Shown: positions 1 to 6,239 of the stretch, in pieces
How the letters are laid out: each line of letters begins with the position of its first letter
How positions within the stretch are numbered: the stretch's first letter is position 1
Source of the DNA: Sabulitectum sp964571965
GTDB lineage: Bacteria > Fermentibacterota > Fermentibacteria > Fermentibacterales > JCC-6
Length of the DNA: 11,494 nt
NCBI GenBank assembly: GCA_964571965.1
Contig: CAZNFQ010000071.1
Location: 1-11,494, forward strand
Direction: 5' to 3'
Program-made: the position numbers and the translations under genes
Notes under the pieces: model-generated
The model's database searches: none
What the model was told of the DNA's origin: nothing
What the model saw: only the letters and a program-made list of their open reading frames with translations

Positions 1-478
1 GTGTGCCCAGTGTTACGATTCCGGTGTCGTTCAGGCCGATGAAGCAGAGGAAGAGGCCGATGCCCACGGCGAATGCGATCTTAAGGCCCTGGGGCACCGA
101 TTCTGCCAGCCAGCTCCTTGCCCCTGCCAGTGTGAGAATGGTGAAGAGCACTCCCCCTATGAAAATGGCGCCCAGGGCGGTTTGCCAGGAGTAGCCCAGA
201 ACCCCTGTAACAGTGTATGCAATGAAGGCATTCTCACCCATGTAAGGGGCTATGGCGAAGGGTCTTTTTGCGTAAATTCCCATGAGCATGGTTCCGAAGA
301 AGGCCGCCAGTATGGTGGCAACCATGGATGGGGCCTTGGGAATGCCAGCTGCCGCAAGGATCGCAGGGTTTACGATTATTATGTAGGCCATTGTGAGGAA
401 TGTTGTTGTGCCGGCGATGGTTTCAGTTTTCCAGTCGGTACCCAGTTCGTCCAGCTTGAAGAACTCTCTTGCCTTCAC
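1..478 (-). CDS. NCS2/AzgA-type purine permease, N-terminal part (cut by window edge)
   Basis: Only the first 159 codons are present; the gene runs off the left edge. The translation matches the N-terminus of the NCS2 family AzgA-like (guanine/hypoxanthine/adenine) permeases, which import nucleobases across the inner membrane by proton symport. Visible hallmarks are ELGTDWKTETIAGTTTF (about 11-27), TM1 with TMAYIIIVNPAIL (29-41), AKRPFAIAPYMGENAF (70-85) and a further hydrophobic stretch at 133-149. The start is a GTG at 478, chosen because AAGGAG lies six bases upstream and the protein then begins as the family does. The frame is open further upstream but has no better start. It lies 52 bp downstream of the radical SAM gene on the same strand with no terminator visible between them, so the two are probably co-transcribed. 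The motif GENAF replaces the GLNA-type motif I expect in many AzgA proteins, so the exact nucleobase is uncertain. Confidence 0.88.
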   Translation of the reverse strand, partial: MKAREFFKLDELGTDWKTETIAGTTTFLTMAYIIIVNPAILAAAGIPKAPSMVATILAAFFGTMLMGIYAKRPFAIAPYMGENAFIAYTVTGVLGYSWQTALGAIFIGGVLFTILTLAGARSWLAESVPQGLKIAFAVGIGLFLCFIGLNDTGIVTLGT

Positions 479-530
479 TTCGTGCTCCTTCTGTCTGGTT
501 TTTTCCTTAAAAATAGTTGCGGGAGCAAAT

Positions 531-2006
531 TCAGGAGGTTTCGGTCAGCTCTTTCCTTGTGAATCTTACCATCCGCAATAACTCCCGAAGACGAGTAAGG
601 CCCTGCCAGGGGAAGACTATGGGAATTGTAACGAGGAATACCATGTTGGCAATGGGTTTCATTTTCGGGATCATCATTTTCTTGAACAGGGGCTTCATGA
701 ATCTGGGAAGTTTTACGTACACCGCCATCATCTTGGCCAGTACGTAGGCCTCATCTTTGTCCGGGTGTTTCAGAACGCTTTCACCCACTATGGATCCCTC
801 TCCACGGTTGATCATTGCCTCTGTTTCATCATCGATCAGGCCCATTTCCCTGCCAATTCTGAAAACATCGGTTTCCGGGAAGGGAAAGAGTATGTGGGAT
901 TGAACCGCGGAAGGATCCAGTTCGTCCACCAGGTCTATTGTCTCCCACATCTGGTCCACTGACTCGCCGGGGAAACAGAACACAGCGGATAACTCAATAG
1001 GGATCTTGTGTTTCTTCACAGTTTCAACGCTCTTGCGGATATCTTCATCGGGAGTATTCCTGTGGAGGATCTCTCCCCGCAGGGTTTCATTACCTGCATC
1101 GATTCCGATGAAAAGATTGCTGCAGCCCATTCCTTTCAGGAGAGCCACCGACTCTTCGTCTATCTTTGTGGGAAAGGCATTGCAGGAAAAAGGCAGGTGA
1201 ATATCCTTTATGTACATTTCCCCGAAATCCTGAAGCCATTTTCTGTTCATCATGAACAGGTCGTCCTGGAAACTCAGCCTCTTCGCTGAATACTTTTCCT
1301 TGTAGAGTTTGAGCTCGGATATCATGTTCGCAGGGGTTCTTCTCCTTATGTACGTGCCTTTACCCTTGTACATTTTTCTGCACACGTTGTTGTGGCAGTA
1401 GGAACAGCTGAAAGGACAGCCCCGGCCGCTGATAACCTGTATGAGGTCCTTGAAGCAGCCGTACTTGTAGAAAATTTCCTTGTCCGGGAAGGGGAGAGAG
1501 TCCAGATCCTCTATCAGGGGTCTCAGTTCGTTCCTGGTTATGGTGCCGTCTGCAGCTTTCAGCCAGATGTTCCTGACATCTGATATGTCCCTTCCCTCTT
1601 CCATTCTGTTAACGAGCTCAAGGAAGGCCATCTCACCCTCGCCGCGGCATATCATGTCTATGTCCGGATTGGAGATAACGAATTCAGGCAGGGATGTGGG
1701 CTGAATGCCGCCGACGATGATCGGAACTCCCAGTCTTTTCTTCATGATATGGGCGATCCTGGAAACTATGGGATATTCGCTGGTGGTGGAGGAGAATGCC
1801 ACAAGATCAGGGGAGAATTTCTCGGCCCTCTGTATCATCAGCTCTTCGTTATGAAGAGACTTGAGCATTTTGCTCTTCCAGTAGAAATTGTTGTCGAGTC
1901 CCGGATCGAAGATAAGGTCAACCTGGTGACCGGCTTGTTTCAGTACAGCCGATAGATACTCTATACCGAGGCTTTCTCTGCCTCTATAGTAAAAAAGAAC
2001 TTTCAT
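531..2006 (-). CDS. B12-binding-like domain radical SAM protein
   Basis: A 491-residue protein with the two-part layout of BchE/MiaB-like B12-binding radical SAM enzymes. The N-terminus (about 1-140) resembles a Rossmann-type cobalamin-binding domain: MKVLFYYRGRESLGIEYL, PIIVGGIQPT (95-104), and RGEGE (121-125), typical of this group. The radical SAM core follows, with the CxxxCxxC cluster motif at C197, C201 and C204, which ligates a [4Fe-4S] cluster and cleaves S-adenosylmethionine. No DxHxxG cobalamin-ligand motif is visible, so B12 may not bind or may bind base-off without the histidine. The C-terminus (about 434-470) is basic and hydrophobic, suggesting membrane contact. The ATG at 2006 was chosen because AGGAG sits four bases upstream; the reading frame stays open up to 2204, but the extra 66 codons have no family resemblance. 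The substrate is unknown; such enzymes often modify lipids, cofactors or natural products. Confidence 0.85.
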   Translation of the reverse strand: MKVLFYYRGRESLGIEYLSAVLKQAGHQVDLIFDPGLDNNFYWKSKMLKSLHNEELMIQRAEKFSPDLVAFSSTTSEYPIVSRIAHIMKKRLGVPIIVGGIQPTSLPEFVISNPDIDMICRGEGEMAFLELVNRMEEGRDISDVRNIWLKAADGTITRNELRPLIEDLDSLPFPDKEIFYKYGCFKDLIQVISGRGCPFSCSYCHNNVCRKMYKGKGTYIRRRTPANMISELKLYKEKYSAKRLSFQDDLFMMNRKWLQDFGEMYIKDIHLPFSCNAFPTKIDEESVALLKGMGCSNLFIGIDAGNETLRGEILHRNTPDEDIRKSVETVKKHKIPIELSAVFCFPGESVDQMWETIDLVDELDPSAVQSHILFPFPETDVFRIGREMGLIDDETEAMINRGEGSIVGESVLKHPDKDEAYVLAKMMAVYVKLPRFMKPLFKKMMIPKMKPIANMVFLVTIPIVFPWQGLTRLRELLRMVRFTRKELTETS

Positions 2007-2141
2007 GTCTCTCCTGCTAACCAGCGGGGAATAGCTGGCGGAAGTTCCTTGAATGGTCTTATTCACTGGTTTATTACCTGTAGCATATTGAATTGTCTGA
2101 TGTGTAAACAGCCCGGAAGGGATCTGAGAAATTCCAGTGGC

Positions 2142-2170
2142 AGGGTAACATGGACACTGAATTCTGACAA
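2142..2170 (-). promoter_or_regulatory. Candidate sigma-70-like promoter for the radical SAM gene
   Basis: Reading the minus strand, TTGTCA (2170-2165, five of six matches to TTGACA) is followed after exactly 17 bases by TACCCT (2147-2142). The -10 box is weak (three of six), but TG sits one base before it, as in an extended -10 element. The predicted transcript would start near 2135. Confidence 0.33.
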
Positions 2171-2241
2171 GAGTACTAACGCCGTCATGGCAGCAGAATC
2201 GCACCGTTCAGGTTCTGAGTGATCCTGTGAGGGTCTGATAC

Positions 2242-2270
2242 GAAGTAAATTACCGCCGAGGCAGTAAATT
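2242..2270 (-). terminator. Candidate terminator after the two secreted-protein genes
   Basis: On the minus strand an eight-pair stem (TTACTGCC against GGCGGTAA, one U-G pair; 2267-2260 and 2257-2250) is followed by TTTACTT. It lies about 65 bases past the stop codon of the 2336-3163 gene. The T tract is short and interrupted, so efficiency is uncertain. Confidence 0.4.
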
Positions 2271-2335
2271 CAACAGCCTGAAGTTAATGGGATAATGAGT
2301 CAGCCGGCGCTTGCTGTCCGCTGTCCCTTCTCCAT

Positions 2336-3163
2336 TCAGAATTGAGCCTTGATCCCGGCCCAGCTGTTTCTTTCCAGGGAAGTCTGATCGATCACCATGT
2401 CGAATCGGCAGATATAGGTGGAGCCGCCGCTGGTGTAAGACCAGTAGAAGGTGTCCAGTAATTCCCAATAGGTGAGTCCCAGTGATGTGGAGGCCGTTTC
2501 CGGGAGGCTTGCGGTTCCAACGTATTCAGCCACTTCCCTGTCGTCGGTGGTGAATACCCAGATGTGGGGAGTGTCGAAGGTGGTTACGCAAAGGTAATTC
2601 ACCGTGCCTTCCGTGAAGGCGGTTATTCCGCTGAGCTGACCGGGAATGTATGAGGAGATGTCTGACCATGTGCTGATCTCTGACATGGGATCCCATGCCA
2701 CAACCCTGTGGAGGCTGCCCTGGCTTGCGGTCTGCCAGAAGAGGTCGTCGTTGTAATCCATACCTCTGCCGTTCTGCCCTGCGCCGTTTTCCTGGGTGAA
2801 CCAGTTCTCAGAATCATAGCCGAAGAACGATGTGTCGCTCTGGTCGTTTGTGTAGAGCAGCTCTTCGCCAAAGAATGCAACACCCCATGGGTTCTGATTC
2901 ATGGCGCTGAGAGGCAGCTGGTCCAGAGAGTCCATGCTGACCGGTTCAAGGCCGAAAAGCATATGATCGGTGCCGCTTACCGCCAGAAGCCGCGGCCAGC
3001 CGTCATTGTCGAAACTCAGCCCCAGGATATCGTCTGTGAACTGGATCTGCCGGGTGGAGACCGGGGTTATGGTGATGGCCCTGCTTGCCCCGGGGTTGTT
3101 TACTTCAGCCGCTGCGGTTTGTGTATTTGTCATGATCAGGACTGCTGTGAATAACGGTGACAT
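2336..3163 (-). CDS. Exported beta-propeller-like protein of unknown function
   Basis: A 275-residue protein with no family I can name. The N-terminus (MSPLFTAVLIMTNTQTAAA) looks like a short signal peptide without the usual basic residues, with possible cleavage after AAA at 17-19. The mature part shows five spaced blade-like units, each with a small-Gly-hydrophobic-x-aromatic core: LGLSF (47-51), WGVAF (93-97), RGMDY (133-137), SGITAF (178-183) and LGLTYW (228-233). The spacing of 40-50 residues suggests a beta-propeller or similar repeat fold, probably for binding outside the cytoplasm. It ends SLERNSWAGIKAQF, which resembles the end of its upstream neighbour. The ATG at 3163 is preceded by AGGGGAGAG and lies 7 bases after the neighbour's stop, so the two genes are surely co-transcribed. 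Confidence 0.72.
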   Translation of the reverse strand: MSPLFTAVLIMTNTQTAAAEVNNPGASRAITITPVSTRQIQFTDDILGLSFDNDGWPRLLAVSGTDHMLFGLEPVSMDSLDQLPLSAMNQNPWGVAFFGEELLYTNDQSDTSFFGYDSENWFTQENGAGQNGRGMDYNDDLFWQTASQGSLHRVVAWDPMSEISTWSDISSYIPGQLSGITAFTEGTVNYLCVTTFDTPHIWVFTTDDREVAEYVGTASLPETASTSLGLTYWELLDTFYWSYTSGGSTYICRFDMVIDQTSLERNSWAGIKAQF

Positions 3164-3170
3164 CTCTCCC

Positions 3171-3863
3171 CTACCTGAACATTGCCTTGATGGAACCCAG
3201 GGTGGTGGGGATGAGGCTCTGTCCGCTGGTTATCACCTGGAAGTTGTCTGCAAGCATGGCTGGCTGCTGGTCGTCATAGAACATGGCGAAGCCTGAGAGA
3301 CCGTTACCCAGAAGATGCGTGGTGTCGTAGACCTTGGTTACCTGCTCATTGTCGATAAAGAGGGTGAGGGCCACAGGGTCTGTTCCTTCTGTGTGCAGTC
3401 TGATGTTTGCCCAGGAACCGGGGGTAAGAATGGGCCCCAGGTCTGAGTAGAGCAGTTCGTATTCCCCCTCGGCGTTCACATAGGCAATGTAAGCATAGGT
3501 TAACGAGCCGAAGAAAACGGTCAAACCCGCCGCGTAGGAGCCTCCGGCCATTATGTCCAGCCTTGCGTACACGTTGGAGAAACTGCCGGTACCTTCCGGG
3601 GCGAAGTCCATTTCAACGGAGCCGTCGGCCCAGAAGCCTGCTGCGGTGCAGATGTAGCCTATGAATGCCGAGTCGGGGAAAACGGCTTCAATGACGTTGT
3701 TGCTTCCCTGTTCGGCGATTTGAACGTAGCCGCCGTCAGGTTCTTTATCCCAGTTCGGAGAGGACTCCAGATGGTCTCCCGGGGTGTATGACTGGAAGTC
3801 ATCGGTGAAATCACCCATTGCAGTGAAGGCCACCGCCGCGATTATCATCAGGGTTGTTTTCAT
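3171..3863 (-). CDS. Secreted LamG/concanavalin-like domain protein
   Basis: A 230-residue protein with a clear Sec signal peptide (MKTTLMIIAAVAFTAMG, cleavage likely near 17). The mature protein begins DFTDDFQSYTPGDHLESS, the typical opening of a beta-sandwich jelly-roll domain of the concanavalin/LamG or glycoside-binding type. Later strands are consistent with that fold, for example VEMDFAPEG (83-91), NVYARLDIM (97-105), WANIRLHTEG (151-160) and GLSGFAMFYDD (188-198). No catalytic residues can be assigned; carbohydrate or surface binding is an inference. The C-terminus SLIPTTLGSIKAMFR matches the end of the next gene's product at S, L, I, K, A and F. The start at 3863 has AGAGGA seven bases upstream. 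Only 15 bases separate this ATG from the end of the terminator T tract of the preceding gene, leaving no room for its own promoter there. Confidence 0.75.
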   Translation of the reverse strand: MKTTLMIIAAVAFTAMGDFTDDFQSYTPGDHLESSPNWDKEPDGGYVQIAEQGSNNVIEAVFPDSAFIGYICTAAGFWADGSVEMDFAPEGTGSFSNVYARLDIMAGGSYAAGLTVFFGSLTYAYIAYVNAEGEYELLYSDLGPILTPGSWANIRLHTEGTDPVALTLFIDNEQVTKVYDTTHLLGNGLSGFAMFYDDQQPAMLADNFQVITSGQSLIPTTLGSIKAMFR

Positions 3864-3878
3864 TCTGTTCCTCTTCTG

Positions 3879-3909
3879 AAAAAAAGGCCGGAGCTTTCGC
3901 CCCGGCCTT
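3879..3909 (-). terminator. Strong intrinsic terminator after the 263-residue exported protein gene
   Basis: On the minus strand the perfect eight-base-pair stem AAGGCCGG (3909-3902) with CCGGCCTT (3891-3884) encloses a loop of ten bases, and the 3' arm runs into seven consecutive T residues (3885-3879). This is a textbook Rho-independent terminator. It lies 11 bases past the stop codon of the upstream gene and directly before the ribosome binding site of the next one, so it may also act as an attenuator. Confidence 0.85.
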
Positions 3910-3920
3910 GGAATATTCTT

Positions 3921-4712
3921 TTAGTCGGTTTCAGGCCTGTGGCCCTGCTGGGACCCTTCAATGCCGTGGGGGTCGGGGTGGTGGCCGCCTTCTTCGGTTC
4001 CATCGAAGTCGTGCTGCCACTGAGGGTTGTAGGGATCCACATGGCGTCTGTCGTTGTCGTTCAGCTGATCCGGTTCAGAAGGTCTGGGGGAGAAACCTGC
4101 AACTGCCGGTTCTTCTTCCTCTTCCTGGCCGGGGTCGTTATGGGCAACCGCCGGGGAGCCGGATGTCTGGGGCTTGCTGTCTACAACCGAGGGCTGAGAG
4201 CCGCCTGCGCTGCTGAGGTTGCCTGTGTTTCTGCCGCTGTTGGCGATGGACGTGAAATTGCCCGACTGCCTTGCTATCTGCACTGCTGAGTAATTGCCTG
4301 TGGCGGTTTGCGCTACGTGGGTATGCTGCTGGTGCATCTGCTGAAGGGTGCTGCCTCTGCTCTCATCGGCATTTTCCGTGCCGAAGGATTTTGGAATGAA
4401 CACCGTTTGAGATGACGGAGCGGTGAGAACAGGGTCGGTGGTTTCAGTTACGGTGGCGATCCTTACTATTCTGCCCCGGTCTTCTCCCTGGGCGGGAGGA
4501 GCGACACTTATGGCTGGTGTGGTGTCGTTGGCGTTACCGGAACCTGAAGAGCGGTAACTCTGAAGGTCGTTCAGACCTATCAGATTGGATACTGAAGGAT
4601 ACTCCACGTGCATTGGAGCATTCATTGTTTGTGTTGTACTGACACTGAGAAACAGCGCGAATGCCATTCCCAGCACCAGCCCGCCGGAAAGAGAAACTAC
4701 TTTCTCAGTCAT
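3921..4712 (-). CDS. Exported or membrane-anchored low-complexity protein with Gly-Asn repeats
   Basis: A 263-residue protein of no recognised family. A hydrophobic segment at 8-24 (LSGGLVLGMAFALFLSV) is a signal peptide or N-terminal anchor. The rest is hydrophilic and probably disordered. A central stretch carries three short repeats with the core GN[YFL][ST][AS] at 139-143, 151-155 and 164-168, faintly resembling curlin-type spacing. An acidic run of five Glu follows at 197-201, and the C-terminal 40 residues are rich in His, Asp and Pro (H224, H234, H244, H245, H249, H258), which could bind metal. The ATG at 4712 overlaps the stop codon of a small upstream gene as ATGA, and GGAGG lies about ten bases ahead, a slightly long spacing that fits translational coupling. 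An intrinsic terminator follows. Function unknown; a periplasmic or surface structural role is a guess. Confidence 0.65.
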   Translation of the reverse strand: MTEKVVSLSGGLVLGMAFALFLSVSTTQTMNAPMHVEYPSVSNLIGLNDLQSYRSSGSGNANDTTPAISVAPPAQGEDRGRIVRIATVTETTDPVLTAPSSQTVFIPKSFGTENADESRGSTLQQMHQQHTHVAQTATGNYSAVQIARQSGNFTSIANSGRNTGNLSSAGGSQPSVVDSKPQTSGSPAVAHNDPGQEEEEEPAVAGFSPRPSEPDQLNDNDRRHVDPYNPQWQHDFDGTEEGGHHPDPHGIEGSQQGHRPETD

Positions 4713-4846
4713 TCTGTCTGTACCTCCACAACCTCACTAGAGTCCTGAACAGGGCTTTCAGTATTAACGCTCCCGCTTAAATACAGAACAAGAGCAATCC
4801 CAATAAGAAAGCCGATAATGGCGTGCGACCAGTTCAGCGATCTCAA
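4709..4846 (-). CDS. 45-residue single-pass membrane microprotein (TTG start)
   Basis: This small gene is easily missed because it starts with TTG. Reading the minus strand from 4846, the product begins MRSLNWSHAIIGFLIGIALV. It has one membrane helix at about 9-24, followed by an acidic tail (TESPVQDSSEVVEVQTE). The start has GAGGGGG five bases upstream; the frame is closed by a stop shortly before, so only TTG (or the adjacent ATT) can serve. Its TGA stop overlaps the ATG of the 263-residue exported protein by four bases (ATGA), the classical sign of coupled translation. The overlap, the ribosome binding site and the coherent helix-plus-tail design argue that it is real. It may be a partner of, or chaperone for, the downstream protein. 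No homologue is recognised. Confidence 0.6.
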   Translation of the reverse strand: MRSLNWSHAIIGFLIGIALVLYLSGSVNTESPVQDSSEVVEVQTE

Positions 4847-5255
4847 AATATCCCCCTCAAGCTAACTATTCTAATTACACTATTGCCTAACAGCCAGTGC
4901 AATGTAAAGTTCCGGTTTTTTCAGTCTGCTGCTTCCATCCGGCGTCCGGCTGCCGCGGGTAAAGTGCAGGACTCTCTGTTTCGCCCTTCTAATGGGCTTT
5001 TTCGCTATGCTGCGGCATTGTAAACCGGCTTTTCATGCCGGGTTTCCAATTGTTCTGCTTCAAGGGTCTCCGCTTCCATTGCCCGGCTCGACTGCAGTTC
5101 AAGGCAAATTTTTCCATACAAGCGGTACCGCGGAGTCCCTGAAAACACTGATAATATAAGATCAGGTGAAAGGGTCGTACTCTAGGGAGATGTAGAGTGT
5201 TTTGTTATTATACCCTTCATCGGAACGAAGTTTATTCTTTTTTGAAGGGATCTCC
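4847..5255. other. Divergent intergenic region with several inverted repeats
   Basis: No supported gene on either strand. Apart from the minus-strand promoter at 4874-4902 it holds four structural elements. First is GCCC/GGGC followed by five T (about 4983-5003). Second is AAACCGGC (5022-5029) against GCCGGGTTT (5037-5045), with one bulged base. Third is the perfect palindrome GCGGTACCGC (5122-5131). Fourth is ACTCTA/TAGAGT (5179-5184 and 5193-5198) with an eight-base loop. For the plus-strand epimerase gene a TATAAG box (5155-5160, with TG nearby) is the best -10 candidate, but no convincing -35 goes with it. Confidence 0.5.
4874..4902 (-). promoter_or_regulatory. Candidate promoter for the microprotein and exported-protein pair
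   Basis: On the minus strand TGTAAT (4879-4874, five of six matches to TATAAT) lies 17 bases after TTGCAC (4902-4897, a weaker -35). Transcription would start near 4867, about 20 bases before the TTG start codon, a reasonable short leader. Confidence 0.35.
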
Positions 5256-6203
5256 ATGGGCATTCATCTGGTCACGGGCGGCGCGGGTTTCATAGGCAGC
5301 AATATTGCCAGGGAGCTTCTGAAAAGGGGAGAGACGGTACGGATCCTCGACAACTTTTCCACCGGCTACAGATCGAACATCGCTGACATACGTTCGGACA
5401 TGGAGGTCATAGAGGGGGATCTGCGGAGTTTTCACATAGTGAATGAGGCAATGAAAGGGGTGGAGGTGGTTTACCACCAGGGAGCCCTGCCCTCGGTACC
5501 CCGTTCCATTGCAGATCCGCTGACTTCCAACGAGGTGAACGTTACCGGGACCCTTAACGTTCTGTTCGCGGCACTGGAGCAGGGAGTGCGCAGGCTTACC
5601 TTTGCGTCTTCCTCATCCATTTACGGCAATGCTCCGGAACAGGTTAAGAGTGAAGACCTGCATGTGCGCCCCCTTTCCCCGTACGCTGTGAGCAAGCTTG
5701 CAGGGGAAAAGTACTATCAGGTGTTCCACCAGATCTACGGCCTGGAAACCGTAGCCATCCGCTACTTCAACGTGTTCGGACCCTGGCAGGACCCTGACAG
5801 CCCGTATTCCGCTGTTATTCCCCTGTTCGTTAAGGCATACATGGAGGGGCGCGCTCCTGTTATCAACGGAGACGGCCTTCAGAGCAGAGACTTCACCTAC
5901 GTGGACAATGTGGTTCACGGGAATCTGCTTGCCGCCAGCGCTCCCGATGCCCCCGGCAACGTGATAAATGTTGCCTGTCACGGCTCTGTCACCGTTAATT
6001 CACTGGCATCTCAGATAGCTTCACTTACAGGTCACGGGGATATTTCACCGGTTCACGGACCTGACCGCTCCGGTGACGTGAAACATTCCATGGCTTCCAT
6101 AGAGAAAGCCTCTTTGCTGCTGGGTTACACTCCTGTGGTTTCTTTCCCGGAAGGTCTTCGGCGCACTGTGGAGTTCTACATGGAGCACGGGTTCGGGAAG
6201 TAA
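5256..6203 (+). CDS. NAD-dependent epimerase/dehydratase, UDP-sugar 4-epimerase-like (GalE/WbpP type)
   Basis: A 315-residue extended short-chain dehydrogenase/reductase. It has the NAD-binding glycine motif TGGAGFIGSN (7-16), an aspartate ending strand beta-2 (D32 in RILDNFSTG), the serine-rich SSSSIYG (118-124) and the catalytic YxxxK at Y143 and K147. The substrate half has RYFNVFGPWQDPDSPYSAVI (169-188) and NGDGLQSRDFTYVDNVV (204-220). These closely recall UDP-glucose and UDP-N-acetylglucosamine 4-epimerases, so a cytosolic role in making galactose-type sugars for surface polysaccharide or glycoprotein is likely. The exact sugar cannot be decided. The ATG at 5256 was preferred because GAAGGGA sits five bases upstream and the protein then begins at the family's first beta strand; an in-frame ATG at 5202 adds 18 unlikely residues. 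The gene stands alone on the plus strand and converges on the antiporter operon with a 36-base gap. Confidence 0.88.
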   Translation: MGIHLVTGGAGFIGSNIARELLKRGETVRILDNFSTGYRSNIADIRSDMEVIEGDLRSFHIVNEAMKGVEVVYHQGALPSVPRSIADPLTSNEVNVTGTLNVLFAALEQGVRRLTFASSSSIYGNAPEQVKSEDLHVRPLSPYAVSKLAGEKYYQVFHQIYGLETVAIRYFNVFGPWQDPDSPYSAVIPLFVKAYMEGRAPVINGDGLQSRDFTYVDNVVHGNLLAASAPDAPGNVINVACHGSVTVNSLASQIASLTGHGDISPVHGPDRSGDVKHSMASIEKASLLLGYTPVVSFPEGLRRTVEFYMEHGFGK

Positions 6204-6239
6204 GCCTTCCATCTGACCTGCATTCAGTCAGCCGCAGGT

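Larger units (their letters stand above)
2007..2335. other. Intergenic region and leader of the radical SAM gene
   Basis: No credible gene is seen in these 329 bases on either strand. For the minus strand it holds, in order of transcription, a terminator-like hairpin (2242-2270), a candidate promoter (2142-2170) and a leader of roughly 130 bases. A small inverted repeat CCAGC/GCTGG (2021-2025 and 2034-2038) lies just ahead of the radical SAM ribosome binding site. The octamer AGTAAATT occurs twice (2245-2252 and 2263-2270), as part of the hairpin flanks. Confidence 0.6.

Noticed and set aside
2007..2204. N-terminal extension of the radical SAM protein by 66 residues
   Set aside because: The added residues are Cys- and Thr-rich without family similarity, while the ATG at 2006 has a good AGGAG and begins exactly at the domain's first strand.
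2708..3154. Plus-strand frame opposite the propeller-like gene
   Set aside because: Antisense shadow with no recognisable domain; the minus-strand gene has a start, ribosome binding site and repeats.
3854..4289. Plus-strand frames opposite the 263-residue exported protein gene
   Set aside because: They read through the strong terminator hairpin and give low-complexity Arg/Gly/Cys-rich products with no domain; the minus-strand gene is flanked by a coupled small gene and a terminator.
4983..5003. GCCC/GGGC hairpin followed by five T on the plus strand
   Set aside because: The stem has only four pairs and no plus-strand gene lies upstream for it to terminate.
4823..5023. Small plus-strand frame in the divergent intergenic region
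   Set aside because: It overlaps the start of the microprotein gene and its candidate promoter, lacks a ribosome binding site and its translation shows no coherent feature.
6204..6239. Inverted repeat ACCTGC/GCAGGT between the convergent epimerase and mrpD genes
   Set aside because: Only six pairs with a 12-base loop and no T tract on either strand; too weak to call a terminator, although some termination must occur here.
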